Origin: Paractinoplanes atraurantiacus
GTDB taxonomy: Bacteria; Actinomycetota; Actinomycetes; Mycobacteriales; Micromonosporaceae
Direction: 5' to 3'
Assembly: GCF_900215205.1 (NCBI RefSeq)
Contig: NZ_OBDY01000039.1
Location: 1 to 64,000, forward strand
DNA: 64,000 bases
In this document: piece by piece, positions 17,686-25,743 of the stretch
Numbering within the stretch: position 1 is the first letter of the stretch
How the letters are laid out: the number at the start of each line of letters is the position of its first letter
The notes under the pieces: model-generated
Databases searched by the model: none
What the model saw: the letters and a program-made list of their open reading frames with translations, nothing else
Told to the model about the DNA's origin: nothing
Program-made: the position numbers and the translations under genes

Positions 17686-20379
17686 GTGACGATGCTGCGC
17701 GGACGGGCGCGTGAGCGGGCCGTCCTGACCGCGCTGATCGACGCGGCCCGGTCCGGCCGCAGCGGCGTGCTCGTGCTGCTGGGCGAGGCCGGCGTCGGAA
17801 AGACCGCGCTGCTGACCGAAGCGGTGGCAAAAGTCCCGAACTTGCGAGTCGACGGTGTCGAGGCCGAACGCGAGCTGCCGTTCGCCGCGCTGCACCAGCT
17901 CTGCGCCCCGCTGCTCGACCACCTCGACAAGCTGCCCGAGCCGCAGCGTGACGCCCTGCGCACCACGTTCGGCCTGCGGGACGGCGCCGCCCCCGAGCCG
18001 TTCTTCGTCGGCCTGGCCGTGCTGTCGCTGCTGTCGGAGGCCGCCGCCGGCACACCGCTGGTCTGCGTGATCGACGACGCGCAGTGGCTCGACCACGCCT
18101 CCGCACAGACGCTGGCCTTCGTGGCCCGGCGCCTGCTGGCCGAGTCGATCGTGATGATCTTCGCCGTCCGGACGCCGGCCCCGGACACCGTGCACAACCT
18201 GCGCAGCCTTCCCGAGCTGCGGGTCGAGGGGCTGCGCGACCCGGACGCCCGGGAGCTGCTGGCCTCGGTGGTGCGCTGGCCCCTCGACGAACGCGTGCGC
18301 GAGGCGATCCTGGCCGAGGCCCGCGGCAATCCCCTGGCCCTGCTCGAGCTTCCGGGCGGGCGGGCCGGCGGTTTCGCCGTACCGGACGTGAAGAGCCGGG
18401 TCGAGGAGAGCTTCGTCCACCGCGCCGACGATCTGCCCGCCGACAGCCGCCTGTTGCTGCTGCTGGCCGCGGCCGACCCGGTGGGCGACTCGGCGCTGCT
18501 GTGGCGGGCCGCCGCCGAGCTGGGCGTCGGGCGCACGGCCGCCGACCAGCCCGAGGTGGCGGGCCTGCTGCAGATCGGCGTCCGGGTCGTCTTCCGGCAT
18601 CCGCTGGTCCGCTCCGCGGTCTACCGCTCCGCTTCGGCCGCCGACCGTCGCCGGGTGCACGCGGCCCTCGCCGTCGCGACCGATCCGCGGGCCGATCCGG
18701 ACCGCCGGGCCTGGCATCACGCGCAGGCGACGGAGGGCACCGACGAGGAGGTGGCCGCCGAGCTGGAGGCTTCCGCCGGGCGGGCCCAGGCCCGCGGTGG
18801 GTTGGCCGCGGCGGCAGCGTTCCGGCAGCGTGCGGCGGAACTGACAGATGATTCCGTACGGCGGGCCGACCGTGACCTCGCGGCGGCGCGGGCGACCTAT
18901 CTCGCCGGGTCCCTCGACGAGGCTTCCGCCCTGCTGAATCGCGCCCTGGCCGGCCCGCACGACGAGCTCCGGGCGGCCCGGATCGACCTGCTCCGCGCGC
19001 AGATGGCGTTCGCCTCGCCCAGCCGCAGCCAAGAGGCGCCGGCTCTGCTGCTGGAGGCGGCCCGCCGCTTCGCCCCGCTCGACGTGACCCGCTCCCGCGA
19101 CACCTATCTGGAGGCCTTCTCCGGCGCCGTCCTGGTCGGCCGCTTCGCCGGCTCGGCCGGCCTGGCCGCAGTGGCCGCCGCGGCTCGCGAGGCCCCGCGC
19201 CCGCTGACCGGGCCCCGCGCCGCCGACCTGCTGCTGGACGGACTGGCGCTCCTGTTCACCGACGGCTTCGGGGCGGGCGCTCCGCTCGTGCGCCGGGCGC
19301 TGGCCGACCTGCGCCGCGGCGACGTCGCCGCCGAGGAGGCCATCCACCTGATCTACGTGGTGTCGCACGCCGCGCACGCCGTCTGGGACGACGAGGTGTG
19401 GCAGGCCCTCACCCACCGCCATCTGCGCCTGGCCCGGGGCGCGGGCGCGCTCGCCGGCATGTCGTACCTGCTCTACCAGCGCCTCGCCCTGCACCTGCAC
19501 CAGGGCGAGCTGGCCCAGGCCGCGGCGCTGGTCGACGAGGTGCAGGTGGTCAGCGCCGCGACCGGAAACGTTCAGCCCGACGTGGCCGCCCTGGCCGTCG
19601 CCGGCTGGCAGGGCCGCGAGGCCGAGGTGGCCCGCCTGACCCCGCTGGTCACGGCCGCCGTGACCGCCCGGCACGAGGGCGCAGTGCTGACCGTGGTCCA
19701 TCTGTCGAACGCCGTGCTGCTCAACGGGCTCGGCCGCTTCGACGAGGCCCTCGCCGCGGCGGGGCGCGCCACGGCGTACCCCCTGGAAACCGGTTTTGCG
19801 AATTGGGCCCTGGTCGAACTGGCCGAGGCCGCCGTCCGCGCCGGCGATCGTGAGGCGGCCGAGCGGGCGCTGGAGCGGATCGCCGCGCGGGCCGAGCCGA
19901 GCGGCACCGACTGGGGTCTCGGCGCCGAGGCGCGCGCCCGGGCCCTGCTCACCGGCTCGGAGGATCTCTATCGCGAGGCGATCGACCGCTTGGCCCGCTG
20001 CCGCGGCGCGTTCTCGCTGGCCAGGGCCCATTTGGTGTACGGCGAGTGGCTGCGCCGGCAGGACCGCGAGGCCGACGCCCGCACGCACCTGCGGACCGCC
20101 CACGACATGTTCGTCTCCTTCGGCGCCGACGCGTTCGCCGACCGCTCCCGGCGGGAACTGGGCGCGACCGGCGAGACGGTCAGAACCCGTACGGCCAAGG
20201 CCGAGACCCGGCTCACCCCGCAGGAGCGCCAGATCGCCCGCCGAGCCCGCGACGGCCAGACGAACGCGGAGATCGGCGCCGAGCTGTTCCTGAGCTCCCG
20301 CACCGTCGAGTGGCACCTGCGCAAGATCTTCACCAAACTCGGCATCGCCAACCGCCGCGAACTACGCAACGCCCTCTAG
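17686..20379 (+). CDS. Large AAA-ATPase LuxR-family transcriptional regulator (LAL type)
   Basis: An 897-residue regulator from a GTG start (ATG at 17692 is an alternative). The N-terminal AAA-type ATPase has the Walker A loop GEAGVGKTALL (about 26-36) and Walker B VCVIDDAQWLD. The middle is a long helical TPR-like region (about 330-810), rich in Ala/Leu/Arg. The C-terminal LuxR helix-turn-helix is LTPQERQIARRARDGQTNAE, then SSRTVEWHLRKIFTKLGIAN. MalT-like LAL proteins are activators that bind DNA after ATP and inducer binding; the inducer is unknown here. The last 18 bp overlap the convergent aldo/keto reductase gene. A decayed relative of the same family lies 1.8 kb downstream (22138-23147). 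Confidence 0.9.
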   Translation: MTMLRGRARERAVLTALIDAARSGRSGVLVLLGEAGVGKTALLTEAVAKVPNLRVDGVEAERELPFAALHQLCAPLLDHLDKLPEPQRDALRTTFGLRDGAAPEPFFVGLAVLSLLSEAAAGTPLVCVIDDAQWLDHASAQTLAFVARRLLAESIVMIFAVRTPAPDTVHNLRSLPELRVEGLRDPDARELLASVVRWPLDERVREAILAEARGNPLALLELPGGRAGGFAVPDVKSRVEESFVHRADDLPADSRLLLLLAAADPVGDSALLWRAAAELGVGRTAADQPEVAGLLQIGVRVVFRHPLVRSAVYRSASAADRRRVHAALAVATDPRADPDRRAWHHAQATEGTDEEVAAELEASAGRAQARGGLAAAAAFRQRAAELTDDSVRRADRDLAAARATYLAGSLDEASALLNRALAGPHDELRAARIDLLRAQMAFASPSRSQEAPALLLEAARRFAPLDVTRSRDTYLEAFSGAVLVGRFAGSAGLAAVAAAAREAPRPLTGPRAADLLLDGLALLFTDGFGAGAPLVRRALADLRRGDVAAEEAIHLIYVVSHAAHAVWDDEVWQALTHRHLRLARGAGALAGMSYLLYQRLALHLHQGELAQAAALVDEVQVVSAATGNVQPDVAALAVAGWQGREAEVARLTPLVTAAVTARHEGAVLTVVHLSNAVLLNGLGRFDEALAAAGRATAYPLETGFANWALVELAEAAVRAGDREAAERALERIAARAEPSGTDWGLGAEARARALLTGSEDLYREAIDRLARCRGAFSLARAHLVYGEWLRRQDREADARTHLRTAHDMFVSFGADAFADRSRRELGATGETVRTRTAKAETRLTPQERQIARRARDGQTNAEIGAELFLSSRTVEWHLRKIFTKLGIANRRELRNAL

Positions 20380-21198
20380 CTCGGCCAGCGCGTCGGCGGG
20401 CAGTTCGAGGGAGGCCGCCGCCATGTTCTCGCGCAGGTGGGTGACCGAGGACGTGCCCGGGATGAGCGCGATGTTCGGGGCCTGGTGGAGCAGCCAGGCC
20501 AGGGCGACCGCGTTCGGCTTGACGCCCAGGCGGGCTGCCACGCGGTCGAGGGTTCCGGACTGCAGCGGGGTGAAGCCGCCCAGCGGCCAGAACGGGACGT
20601 ACGCGATGCCCTGCTCGCCGAGTGTGGCGATCAGCTTCTCGTCGCCGCGGTGGGCGACGTTGTACCAGTTCTGCACGGTGACGATCGGGGCGATCGCCTG
20701 CGCCTCGGCCACCTGGGTCTCGTCGACCACCGACAGTCCCAGATTTTTGATCAGGCCGTCGCGGCGCAGGTCGGCCAGGGCGCCGAACTCCTCGGCGATC
20801 GAGCCCGGCACCGGCGAGTGGCCGTCCGGGCCGCCGCCGACGCGCAGGTTGACCACGTCGAGAGCCTCGACGCCGAGGGTGCGCAGGTTGGAGTGGACCT
20901 GCTCGCGCAGCTGCTGTGGGTGGCGGGCGTGCAGCCAGGCGCCGTCCTCGCCCCGTACGGAACCGACCTTGGTGACGATCCTCAGATTCTCGGGGTAGGG
21001 CGCGAGCGCCTCGCGGATCAGCTCGTTGGTGACGTGCGGCCCGTAGAAGTCGGCCGTGTCGATGTGGTCGACGCCCAACTCGACCGCGGTGCGGAGCACG
21101 GCGACGGCCTCATCGTGGTCGCGCGGCGGGCCGAAGACGCCCGGACCGGCGAGCTGCATCGCCCCGTACCCCATGCGATTGACCTTGAAGTTGTTCAT
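20362..21198 (-). CDS. Aldo/keto reductase family oxidoreductase
   Basis: A 278-residue (beta/alpha)8 reductase. It has the AKR active-site set: Asp and Tyr in HIDTADFYGPH, Lys in VTKVG, and a His position replaced in the LDVVNLRVGG strand (Asn where many members have His). The NADPH-binding end is IALIPGTSSVTHLRENMAA. The ATG at 21198 begins right at MNNFKVNRMGYGAM, the conserved first strand. It is divergent from an XRE regulator across a 102-bp gap containing a 21-bp inverted repeat, so the two form a likely regulator-target pair. The substrate is a carbonyl compound of unknown identity. Confidence 0.87.
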   Translation of the reverse strand: MNNFKVNRMGYGAMQLAGPGVFGPPRDHDEAVAVLRTAVELGVDHIDTADFYGPHVTNELIREALAPYPENLRIVTKVGSVRGEDGAWLHARHPQQLREQVHSNLRTLGVEALDVVNLRVGGGPDGHSPVPGSIAEEFGALADLRRDGLIKNLGLSVVDETQVAEAQAIAPIVTVQNWYNVAHRGDEKLIATLGEQGIAYVPFWPLGGFTPLQSGTLDRVAARLGVKPNAVALAWLLHQAPNIALIPGTSSVTHLRENMAAASLELPADALAELEGVA

Positions 21199-21246
21199 GC
21201 GGCCAGCGTGGCCCGGGCCGGGCGGGGCGGGCAGAGCTCCGGTGAT

Positions 21247-21267
21247 CCTGGGGGTGGCAGGACCAGG
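21247..21267. promoter_or_regulatory. Inverted repeat CCTGG-N11-CCAGG, candidate XRE operator
   Basis: Arms CCTGG (21247-21251) and CCAGG (21263-21267) are separated by 11 bases, in the intergenic gap between the divergent aldo/keto reductase and XRE regulator genes. Size and place suit an autoregulatory operator, but short GC-rich repeats are frequent in this DNA. Confidence 0.35.
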
Positions 21268-21300
21268 TTCGGCGGCGGCCGCGCGTCTACCGTGAGGAGC

Positions 21301-22182
21301 ATGAGCGGCGACAACCTGATCGGCGACTATCTGCGGGCCCGGCGGGCTCAGGTGCGGCCCGAGGACGCGGGGGTGCGGGTGACCGGCGTGCGCCGGGTGG
21401 CCGGGCTGCGCCGCGAGGAGGTGGCGATGCTGGCCGGCGTCAGCAACGACTACTACCTGCGGCTCGAGCAGGGCCGCGACCGCAACCCGTCGGTCCAGGT
21501 GCTCGAGAGCCTGGCCCGGGTGCTGCGGCTCGACGACGACGCCACCGACTATCTGATCGGCCTGGCCGCGCCGAAACCGAGGCGCCGCCGCCGTCCCCGC
21601 CGCGAGGTCGTGCCGGCCGGCATCCGGGAGCTGCTCGGCACGCTGACCGTGCCCGCCTTCGTCGAGGGCCGCTATTTCGACGTGCTCGCCGCGAACGACC
21701 TGGCCGTCGCCCTCTCCCCCAGGATGCGCGCCGGTGAGAACAGGATCCGGGCCGTCTTCCTCGATCCGGCCGAGCGCGCCCTCTTCCCGGCCTGGGACGA
21801 GGCCACGGCCATGCTCGTGGCCGCCTTCCGCGAGTCGGTCGGCACGGAGACCGGCGACCCGCGTTTCGTCGAGCTGGTCGGTGAGCTGTCGATCGGCAGC
21901 GAGCGGTTCCGGCAGCTCTGGGCCCGGCACGACGTGCACACCCGCGAGGGCGCGACGACCGAGATCGATCATCCGCAGCTCGGCCGCCTGACCCTGCGCC
22001 GCGAGAAGCTGATCATCACCGGCGTCACCGATCAGGTCCTGGCCGTCTATCACGCGGCGCCGGGCAGTCCCAGCGCCGAGAAGCTGTCCCTGCTGGCGTC
22101 GTCGGCGCTGACCGCGGGCGCGCCGGCCCGGGGCTCGTCAGCGCTCGCGCGAAGCCAGGGCCGCGGTGAGCTCCCGGCGTGA
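21301..22182 (+). CDS. XRE-family regulator with MmyB-like ligand domain
   Basis: A 293-residue transcription regulator. Residues about 8-75 form an XRE helix-turn-helix: LGDYLRARRAQV-type start, then RRVAGLRREEVAMLAGVSND and YYLRLEQGRDRNPS. The RREEVA and YYxRLEQGRD words are diagnostic of the MmyB-associated XRE group. Residues 100-270 match the MmyB-like PAS-type domain (PAFVEGRYFDVLAANDLA), then FLDPAERALFPAW, and HPQLGRLTLRREKL near the end; this domain may bind a fatty-acid-like ligand. It is divergent from the aldo/keto reductase gene, its probable target. The 3' end overlaps the convergent LuxR pseudogene by about 45 bp, and the Ala/Ser-rich last 25 residues look like extension sequence. 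Confidence 0.9.
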   Translation: MSGDNLIGDYLRARRAQVRPEDAGVRVTGVRRVAGLRREEVAMLAGVSNDYYLRLEQGRDRNPSVQVLESLARVLRLDDDATDYLIGLAAPKPRRRRRPRREVVPAGIRELLGTLTVPAFVEGRYFDVLAANDLAVALSPRMRAGENRIRAVFLDPAERALFPAWDEATAMLVAAFRESVGTETGDPRFVELVGELSIGSERFRQLWARHDVHTREGATTEIDHPQLGRLTLRREKLIITGVTDQVLAVYHAAPGSPSAEKLSLLASSALTAGAPARGSSALARSQGRGELPA

Positions 22183-23147
22183 GGCGGTGCCCCTCGACGG
22201 TTCGCGGGCTGAGGAACAGCGCCGCGGCGATCTCGGTGCCGGTGCGGCCGGCCTCCGCGAGCTGGGCGATCGTTGCCTCCTGCGGCGTCAGCGCGTCACG
22301 GCCGTCCGTTTTCCTTGACCGTACGGTCTCACCGGTGGCCGCCACCTCGCGGGCGGCCCGCTCGGCGAACGCCGTCGCGCCCATCGCCGTGAAGCCTTCG
22401 GAGGCCGCGCGCAGCTGCGCCCGCGCCTCGGCGCACGCCCCAGCGGCCACCTGGGGCTCGCCCGCGTGGGCCGCCGCCTCGACCAGTTCGCGCAGCGCCC
22501 AATGGTGGAGGGCGAGATCGCGGTACGAGGCCATGTCCTGTGCCGCCGCCATCGCGGCCCGGTGGTCGCCGTGTCCGTTGTGCAGGATCGCGCGGCCCAG
22601 CCCGGTCAGCGCGTGCAGCCGACCGTCGCCCCGTTCGGCGGCGTCGCGGCTCTTCTCATCGAACAGGGCGAGGGCGTCGGCCAGCGGCGCGCGATAGGCG
22701 GCCAGGCTGAGCCGGGACAGCTGGTACACCGACGCCCCGGTGGCCTGGGTGACGGCGTCGACCTCGTCGAGCAGCCCGGCCGCGACGAGCAGCACCTTGC
22801 GGGTTCTCTCGGGCAGCTCCTCGACACGCCGCCGGAAAGACGTCTCGACGCGCTCGGCCACCGGCTCCCCTCTCGGGTGTGCCGCGGACCCGCCGGACGG
22901 CCCGGCGCCTCCGTACGCCCCGAACCCGGAGGCGAGATCGGCCGGGTTCAGTCCGCGCGGCAGCTCCCGCAACGCCAGGGGGTTGCCGCCGGCCTCGGCG
23001 ACGATGCGGTCACGCACGCGGGCGTCGACCGGGCCGGGCAGCACGGCGCCGAGCAGCGCGGCTGCGGCCCTCGCGGACGTCGCGGAGCAGGCGGGCGAGC
23101 TCGCCGAACTCCCGCCGCCGCCCGACCAGGCCGATGTCGCCTGTCAC
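22138..23147 (-). pseudogene. Decayed LAL-type LuxR regulator with several deletions
   Basis: Pieces of one large ATPase-LuxR regulator appear in order but with gaps. From the GTG at 23147: MTGDIGLVGRRREFGELARL, the usual first strand of the family, which shifts off-frame. Then, from about 23050, DRIVAEAGGNPLALRELPRG and ERVETSFRRRVEELPERTRK, which in intact relatives follow the ATPase core. The Walker A and B segments are gone. A second deletion joins AGLLDEVDAVTQATGAS to a late TPR-like part. At the end, LTPQEATIAQLAEAGRTGTE and SPRTVEGH lead straight to RRELTAALASRER in another frame, so the recognition helix tail is lost. It cannot encode a working regulator. Confidence 0.85.
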
Positions 23148-23166
23148 GCGGGCGGACTACCCAGCC

Positions 23167-23802
23167 TTACTTGTCTCCGAGCAGACGTGTGGCCAGGACC
23201 GCAGCCTGGGTGCGGCGCTCGAGGCCGAGCTTGGCCAGCATGCTCGACACGTAATTCTTCACCGTCTTTTCGGCCAGGAACATGCGGGAGGCGATCTCGC
23301 GGTTGGTCAGGCCCTGCGCCACGAACTCGAGGATCTTGCGTTCCTGGTCGGTGAGCCCGGCCAGCTCGCGCGGCTGCTCGACGCCGTTGCGGATGCGCTC
23401 GAGGACCCGCTGGGTGACGGCCGGGTCGAGCAGCGACTGGCCCGCGGCGACCCGGCGCACCGCGTCGACCAGGTCGGTGCCGCGGATCTCCTTCAGCACG
23501 TAACCCGACGCCCCGGCCATGATCGCCGCGAAGAGCGCCTCGTCATCCTCGTACGACGTCAGGATCAAGCCTTTGATCGACGAGTCGACCGCCCGGACGT
23601 CGCGGCACACGTCGATGCCGTTGCCGTCGGGCAGGCGCGCGTCGAGGACGGCCACGTCGGGGCGCAGCGCCGGAATGCGGCGGGCGGCCTCCTGGGCCGA
23701 GCCGGACTCGCCGACCACCTCGATGTCACCGCCGGCCTGGAGGAGGTCGATGAGGCCACGGCGGACGACTTCATGGTCGTCGAGAAGGAAGACGCGGATC
23801 AC
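23167..23802 (-). CDS. NarL/DevR-type response regulator
   Basis: A 211-residue two-component response regulator close in form to mycobacterial DosR (DevR). The receiver domain has the acidic pair LLDDHEVVRRG (D8, D9), phospho-acceptor D54 in VAVLDARLPDGNG, Thr in LILTSYEDDEAL and Lys in YVLKEIRG. The output domain is a LuxR helix-turn-helix: LTDQERKILEFVAQGLTNRE, then FLAEKTVKNYVSSMLAKLG. DosR proteins share this VLDxRLPDGNGIxVCRD and LTSYxDDEA wording. It is divergent from a DosS/DosT-like kinase (23866) with a DosR-like box between them, so it most likely controls itself and the nearby respiration genes. Confidence 0.9.
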   Translation of the reverse strand: MIRVFLLDDHEVVRRGLIDLLQAGGDIEVVGESGSAQEAARRIPALRPDVAVLDARLPDGNGIDVCRDVRAVDSSIKGLILTSYEDDEALFAAIMAGASGYVLKEIRGTDLVDAVRRVAAGQSLLDPAVTQRVLERIRNGVEQPRELAGLTDQERKILEFVAQGLTNREIASRMFLAEKTVKNYVSSMLAKLGLERRTQAAVLATRLLGDK

Positions 23803-23838
23803 ACTTCATTCCTACCGTGCCGCCCCGTGACGCACCAA

Positions 23839-23852
23839 GGGCCTAAGGACCC
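23839..23852. promoter_or_regulatory. DosR-like box in the regulator/kinase divergent promoter (11/14)
   Basis: GGGCCTAAGGACCC compared with the mycobacterial DosR core GGGACTWWAGTCCC agrees at 11 of 14 positions, including both GGG and CCC ends. It sits midway in the 63-bp gap between the response regulator and the kinase. Weaker than the other boxes in this window, but placement supports autoregulation. Confidence 0.5.
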
Positions 23853-23865
23853 TAGTCTGACGGTC

Positions 23866-25545
23866 ATGGCCGAGAGCACTCCTGAGCTGCCGTCCCTGGG
23901 GCTTCGCCCGCTTTCCCGCGTACGCCTCGACGAGCTCCTGCAGGAGATGCTGGACCGCGTCGGCGAGGTGATGACCAGCCGGGAGCGCCTGCGCGCCCTG
24001 CTCGACGCGGTGGTCGGCATCGGCACCGACCTCGACCTGCGCAGCACCCTGCAGCGCATCGTCGAGTCGGCCTGCGCCCTGGCCGGCGCCCGCTACGGCG
24101 CGCTCGGCGTGCTCAACGCCGACAGCTCGGGCCTGTCCGACTTCATCACCCACGGCATCGACCCGGCCACCCACGCCGCGATCGGCGACCTGCCGCACGG
24201 CCGCGGCGTGCTCGGCCTGCTGATCACCGACCCGCATCCCGTGCGGCTTCCGGACATCACCCGGCATCCCAACTCGTACGGCTTCCCGCCGCACCATCCG
24301 CCGATGCACAGCTTCCTGGGCGTGCCCGTCCGTACGAGAGACCAGATCTTCGGAAATCTCTATCTCGCCGAGAAACAGGGAGCGGACCAGTTCTCCGACG
24401 ACGACGAGGAGATCGTGGTCGCGCTGGCCGCCGCCGCCGGTGTGGCCATCGACAACGCCCGGCTGTTCGCCCTGGCCCGCCGCCGCGAGCGCTGGCTGGC
24501 CGCCGCCGCCGAGATCACCGGCGTCCTGCTCGGCACGGTCCGCCGCACCGAGGCCCTGCGCCTGATCGCCCGCCGCGCCCGCGAGGTGGCCGACACCGAG
24601 CTGGCGATGGTCCTGCTCTACGACGAGCAGGCCGCCCGCTACACCATCGAGGCGGCCGACGGCCTGAACTCCGAGTGCCGGCTCCTGGAGGGCCGGGCGG
24701 TGACAGCCGACCTTTCCGGCCACGACACCTTCGACAACCTGGCCGCCGCCGCCGACTGGCCGGGCCCGGTCCCGTCCGGCCCCGCCCTTGCCGCCCCGCT
24801 GGCCGCGGCCGGCTCCCGCCAGGGCGTCCTGATCGTCACCCAGCCCGCCGACCGCGCCCCCGACGCCGAGGACTCGGTGCTGCTGTCCACTTTCGCCGGT
24901 CAGGCCGTGCTGGCCCTGGACCGGGCCCGGGCCCAGGAGGAACGGGAGCAGCTGGTGGTCCTGGAGGACCGCGAGCGCATCGCCCGGGACCTGCACGACG
25001 TGGTCATCCAGCGCCTGTTCGCCACCGGCATGCAGTTGCAGGGCGCGGTGGCCCACGCGGGCCGCCCCGAAGCGGTGAAGCGCATCAACGCCGCCGTGGA
25101 CGACCTGGACGCCACCATCCGCGACATCCGCCGCTCGATCTTCGAGCTGCGGGCCCCGGTCGGCCCGTCCCTGCGCGCCGAGATCAACAAGACCGTGCAG
25201 GAGGCCGCCGAGCCGCTGGGCTTCCGTCCCGTCCTGGACACCACGGGCCCGGTCGACAGCGCCGTCCCCGACGACATCGTCCCCGAGCTCCTGGCCGTGC
25301 TGCGGGAGGCGCTGGCCAACGTGGCCCGCCACGCCCGGGCCACGTCGTGCCGGGTGTCGTTGCGGGCCACCGGCGACGAGGTGATCCTCCAGATCGAGGA
25401 CGACGGCGTCGGGTTCGACCCGTCCCTGGCCCGGGGCGGCCTGGCCAACATGTCCGACCGGGCCCAGGACCTGTCCGGCTCGTTCGAGGTGACGGCCGGA
25501 CCGTCCGGCACCGGCTCCGTGCTGACCTGGCGCGCCCCGCTGTAG
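23866..25545 (+). CDS. GAF-domain sensor histidine kinase, DevS/DosT-like
   Basis: A 559-residue soluble histidine kinase. Two GAF domains occupy about 50-200 and 225-365. GAF-A contains GRGVLGLLITDPHPVRLPDI, then GFPPHHPPMHSFLGVPVR (H143/H144) and FGNLYLAEK. In DosS/DosT of M. tuberculosis the heme-ligating histidine lies in this same HHPPM context, so heme-based O2/NO/CO or redox sensing is likely. The HisKA_3 segment RERIARDLHDVVIQRLFATG puts the phosphorylated His at 377. The HATPase region has LREALANVARHARA and DDGVGFDP, then GGLANMSDRAQ. The ATG at 23866 follows the DosR-like box directly. It faces its likely partner regulator across 63 bp, an unusual divergent order (dosR-dosS is co-directional in mycobacteria). 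Confidence 0.9.
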   Translation: MAESTPELPSLGLRPLSRVRLDELLQEMLDRVGEVMTSRERLRALLDAVVGIGTDLDLRSTLQRIVESACALAGARYGALGVLNADSSGLSDFITHGIDPATHAAIGDLPHGRGVLGLLITDPHPVRLPDITRHPNSYGFPPHHPPMHSFLGVPVRTRDQIFGNLYLAEKQGADQFSDDDEEIVVALAAAAGVAIDNARLFALARRRERWLAAAAEITGVLLGTVRRTEALRLIARRAREVADTELAMVLLYDEQAARYTIEAADGLNSECRLLEGRAVTADLSGHDTFDNLAAAADWPGPVPSGPALAAPLAAAGSRQGVLIVTQPADRAPDAEDSVLLSTFAGQAVLALDRARAQEEREQLVVLEDRERIARDLHDVVIQRLFATGMQLQGAVAHAGRPEAVKRINAAVDDLDATIRDIRRSIFELRAPVGPSLRAEINKTVQEAAEPLGFRPVLDTTGPVDSAVPDDIVPELLAVLREALANVARHARATSCRVSLRATGDEVILQIEDDGVGFDPSLARGGLANMSDRAQDLSGSFEVTAGPSGTGSVLTWRAPL

Positions 25546-25554
25546 CTCCTATGC

Positions 25555-25743
25555 CTATGCGGGCTCTCTGACGCCGCCCTCGTCGCCGTCGTCGGGCATC
25601 GGCTCGACGGGTGCCTCCGGCAACTCGCCCGGCGAATCCGGGAGCAGTTCGCCCGGGTCGTCGGGCACGGGCTCCCCCGGATCGATGGGCGGGTACTCGT
25701 CGGGGTTGAGATCGGGCTGCGTCATGAACACATCATCAGTCAC
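25555..25743 (-). CDS. Small acidic Pro-rich protein at the end of the cyd operon
   Basis: A 62-residue protein whose ATG (25743) overlaps the cydC stop as ATGA, so it is translated with the cyd operon. It is made largely of Pro, Asp, Glu and Gly: MTDDVFMTQPDLNPDEYPP, then repeated (D/S)PGE(L/P) words. No membrane helix, no cysteine and no recognised domain. Likely disordered. I do not know a function; it may be a small operon-specific accessory or a non-functional tail. It lies between convergent cyd and kinase genes with only 9 bp to the kinase stop. Confidence 0.55.
   Translation of the reverse strand: MTDDVFMTQPDLNPDEYPPIDPGEPVPDDPGELLPDSPGELPEAPVEPMPDDGDEGGVREPA

Noticed and set aside
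20362..22053. One fused 563-residue protein ending in the aldo/keto reductase
   Set aside because: The upstream part is antisense to the XRE regulator; the conserved reductase start is at 21198.
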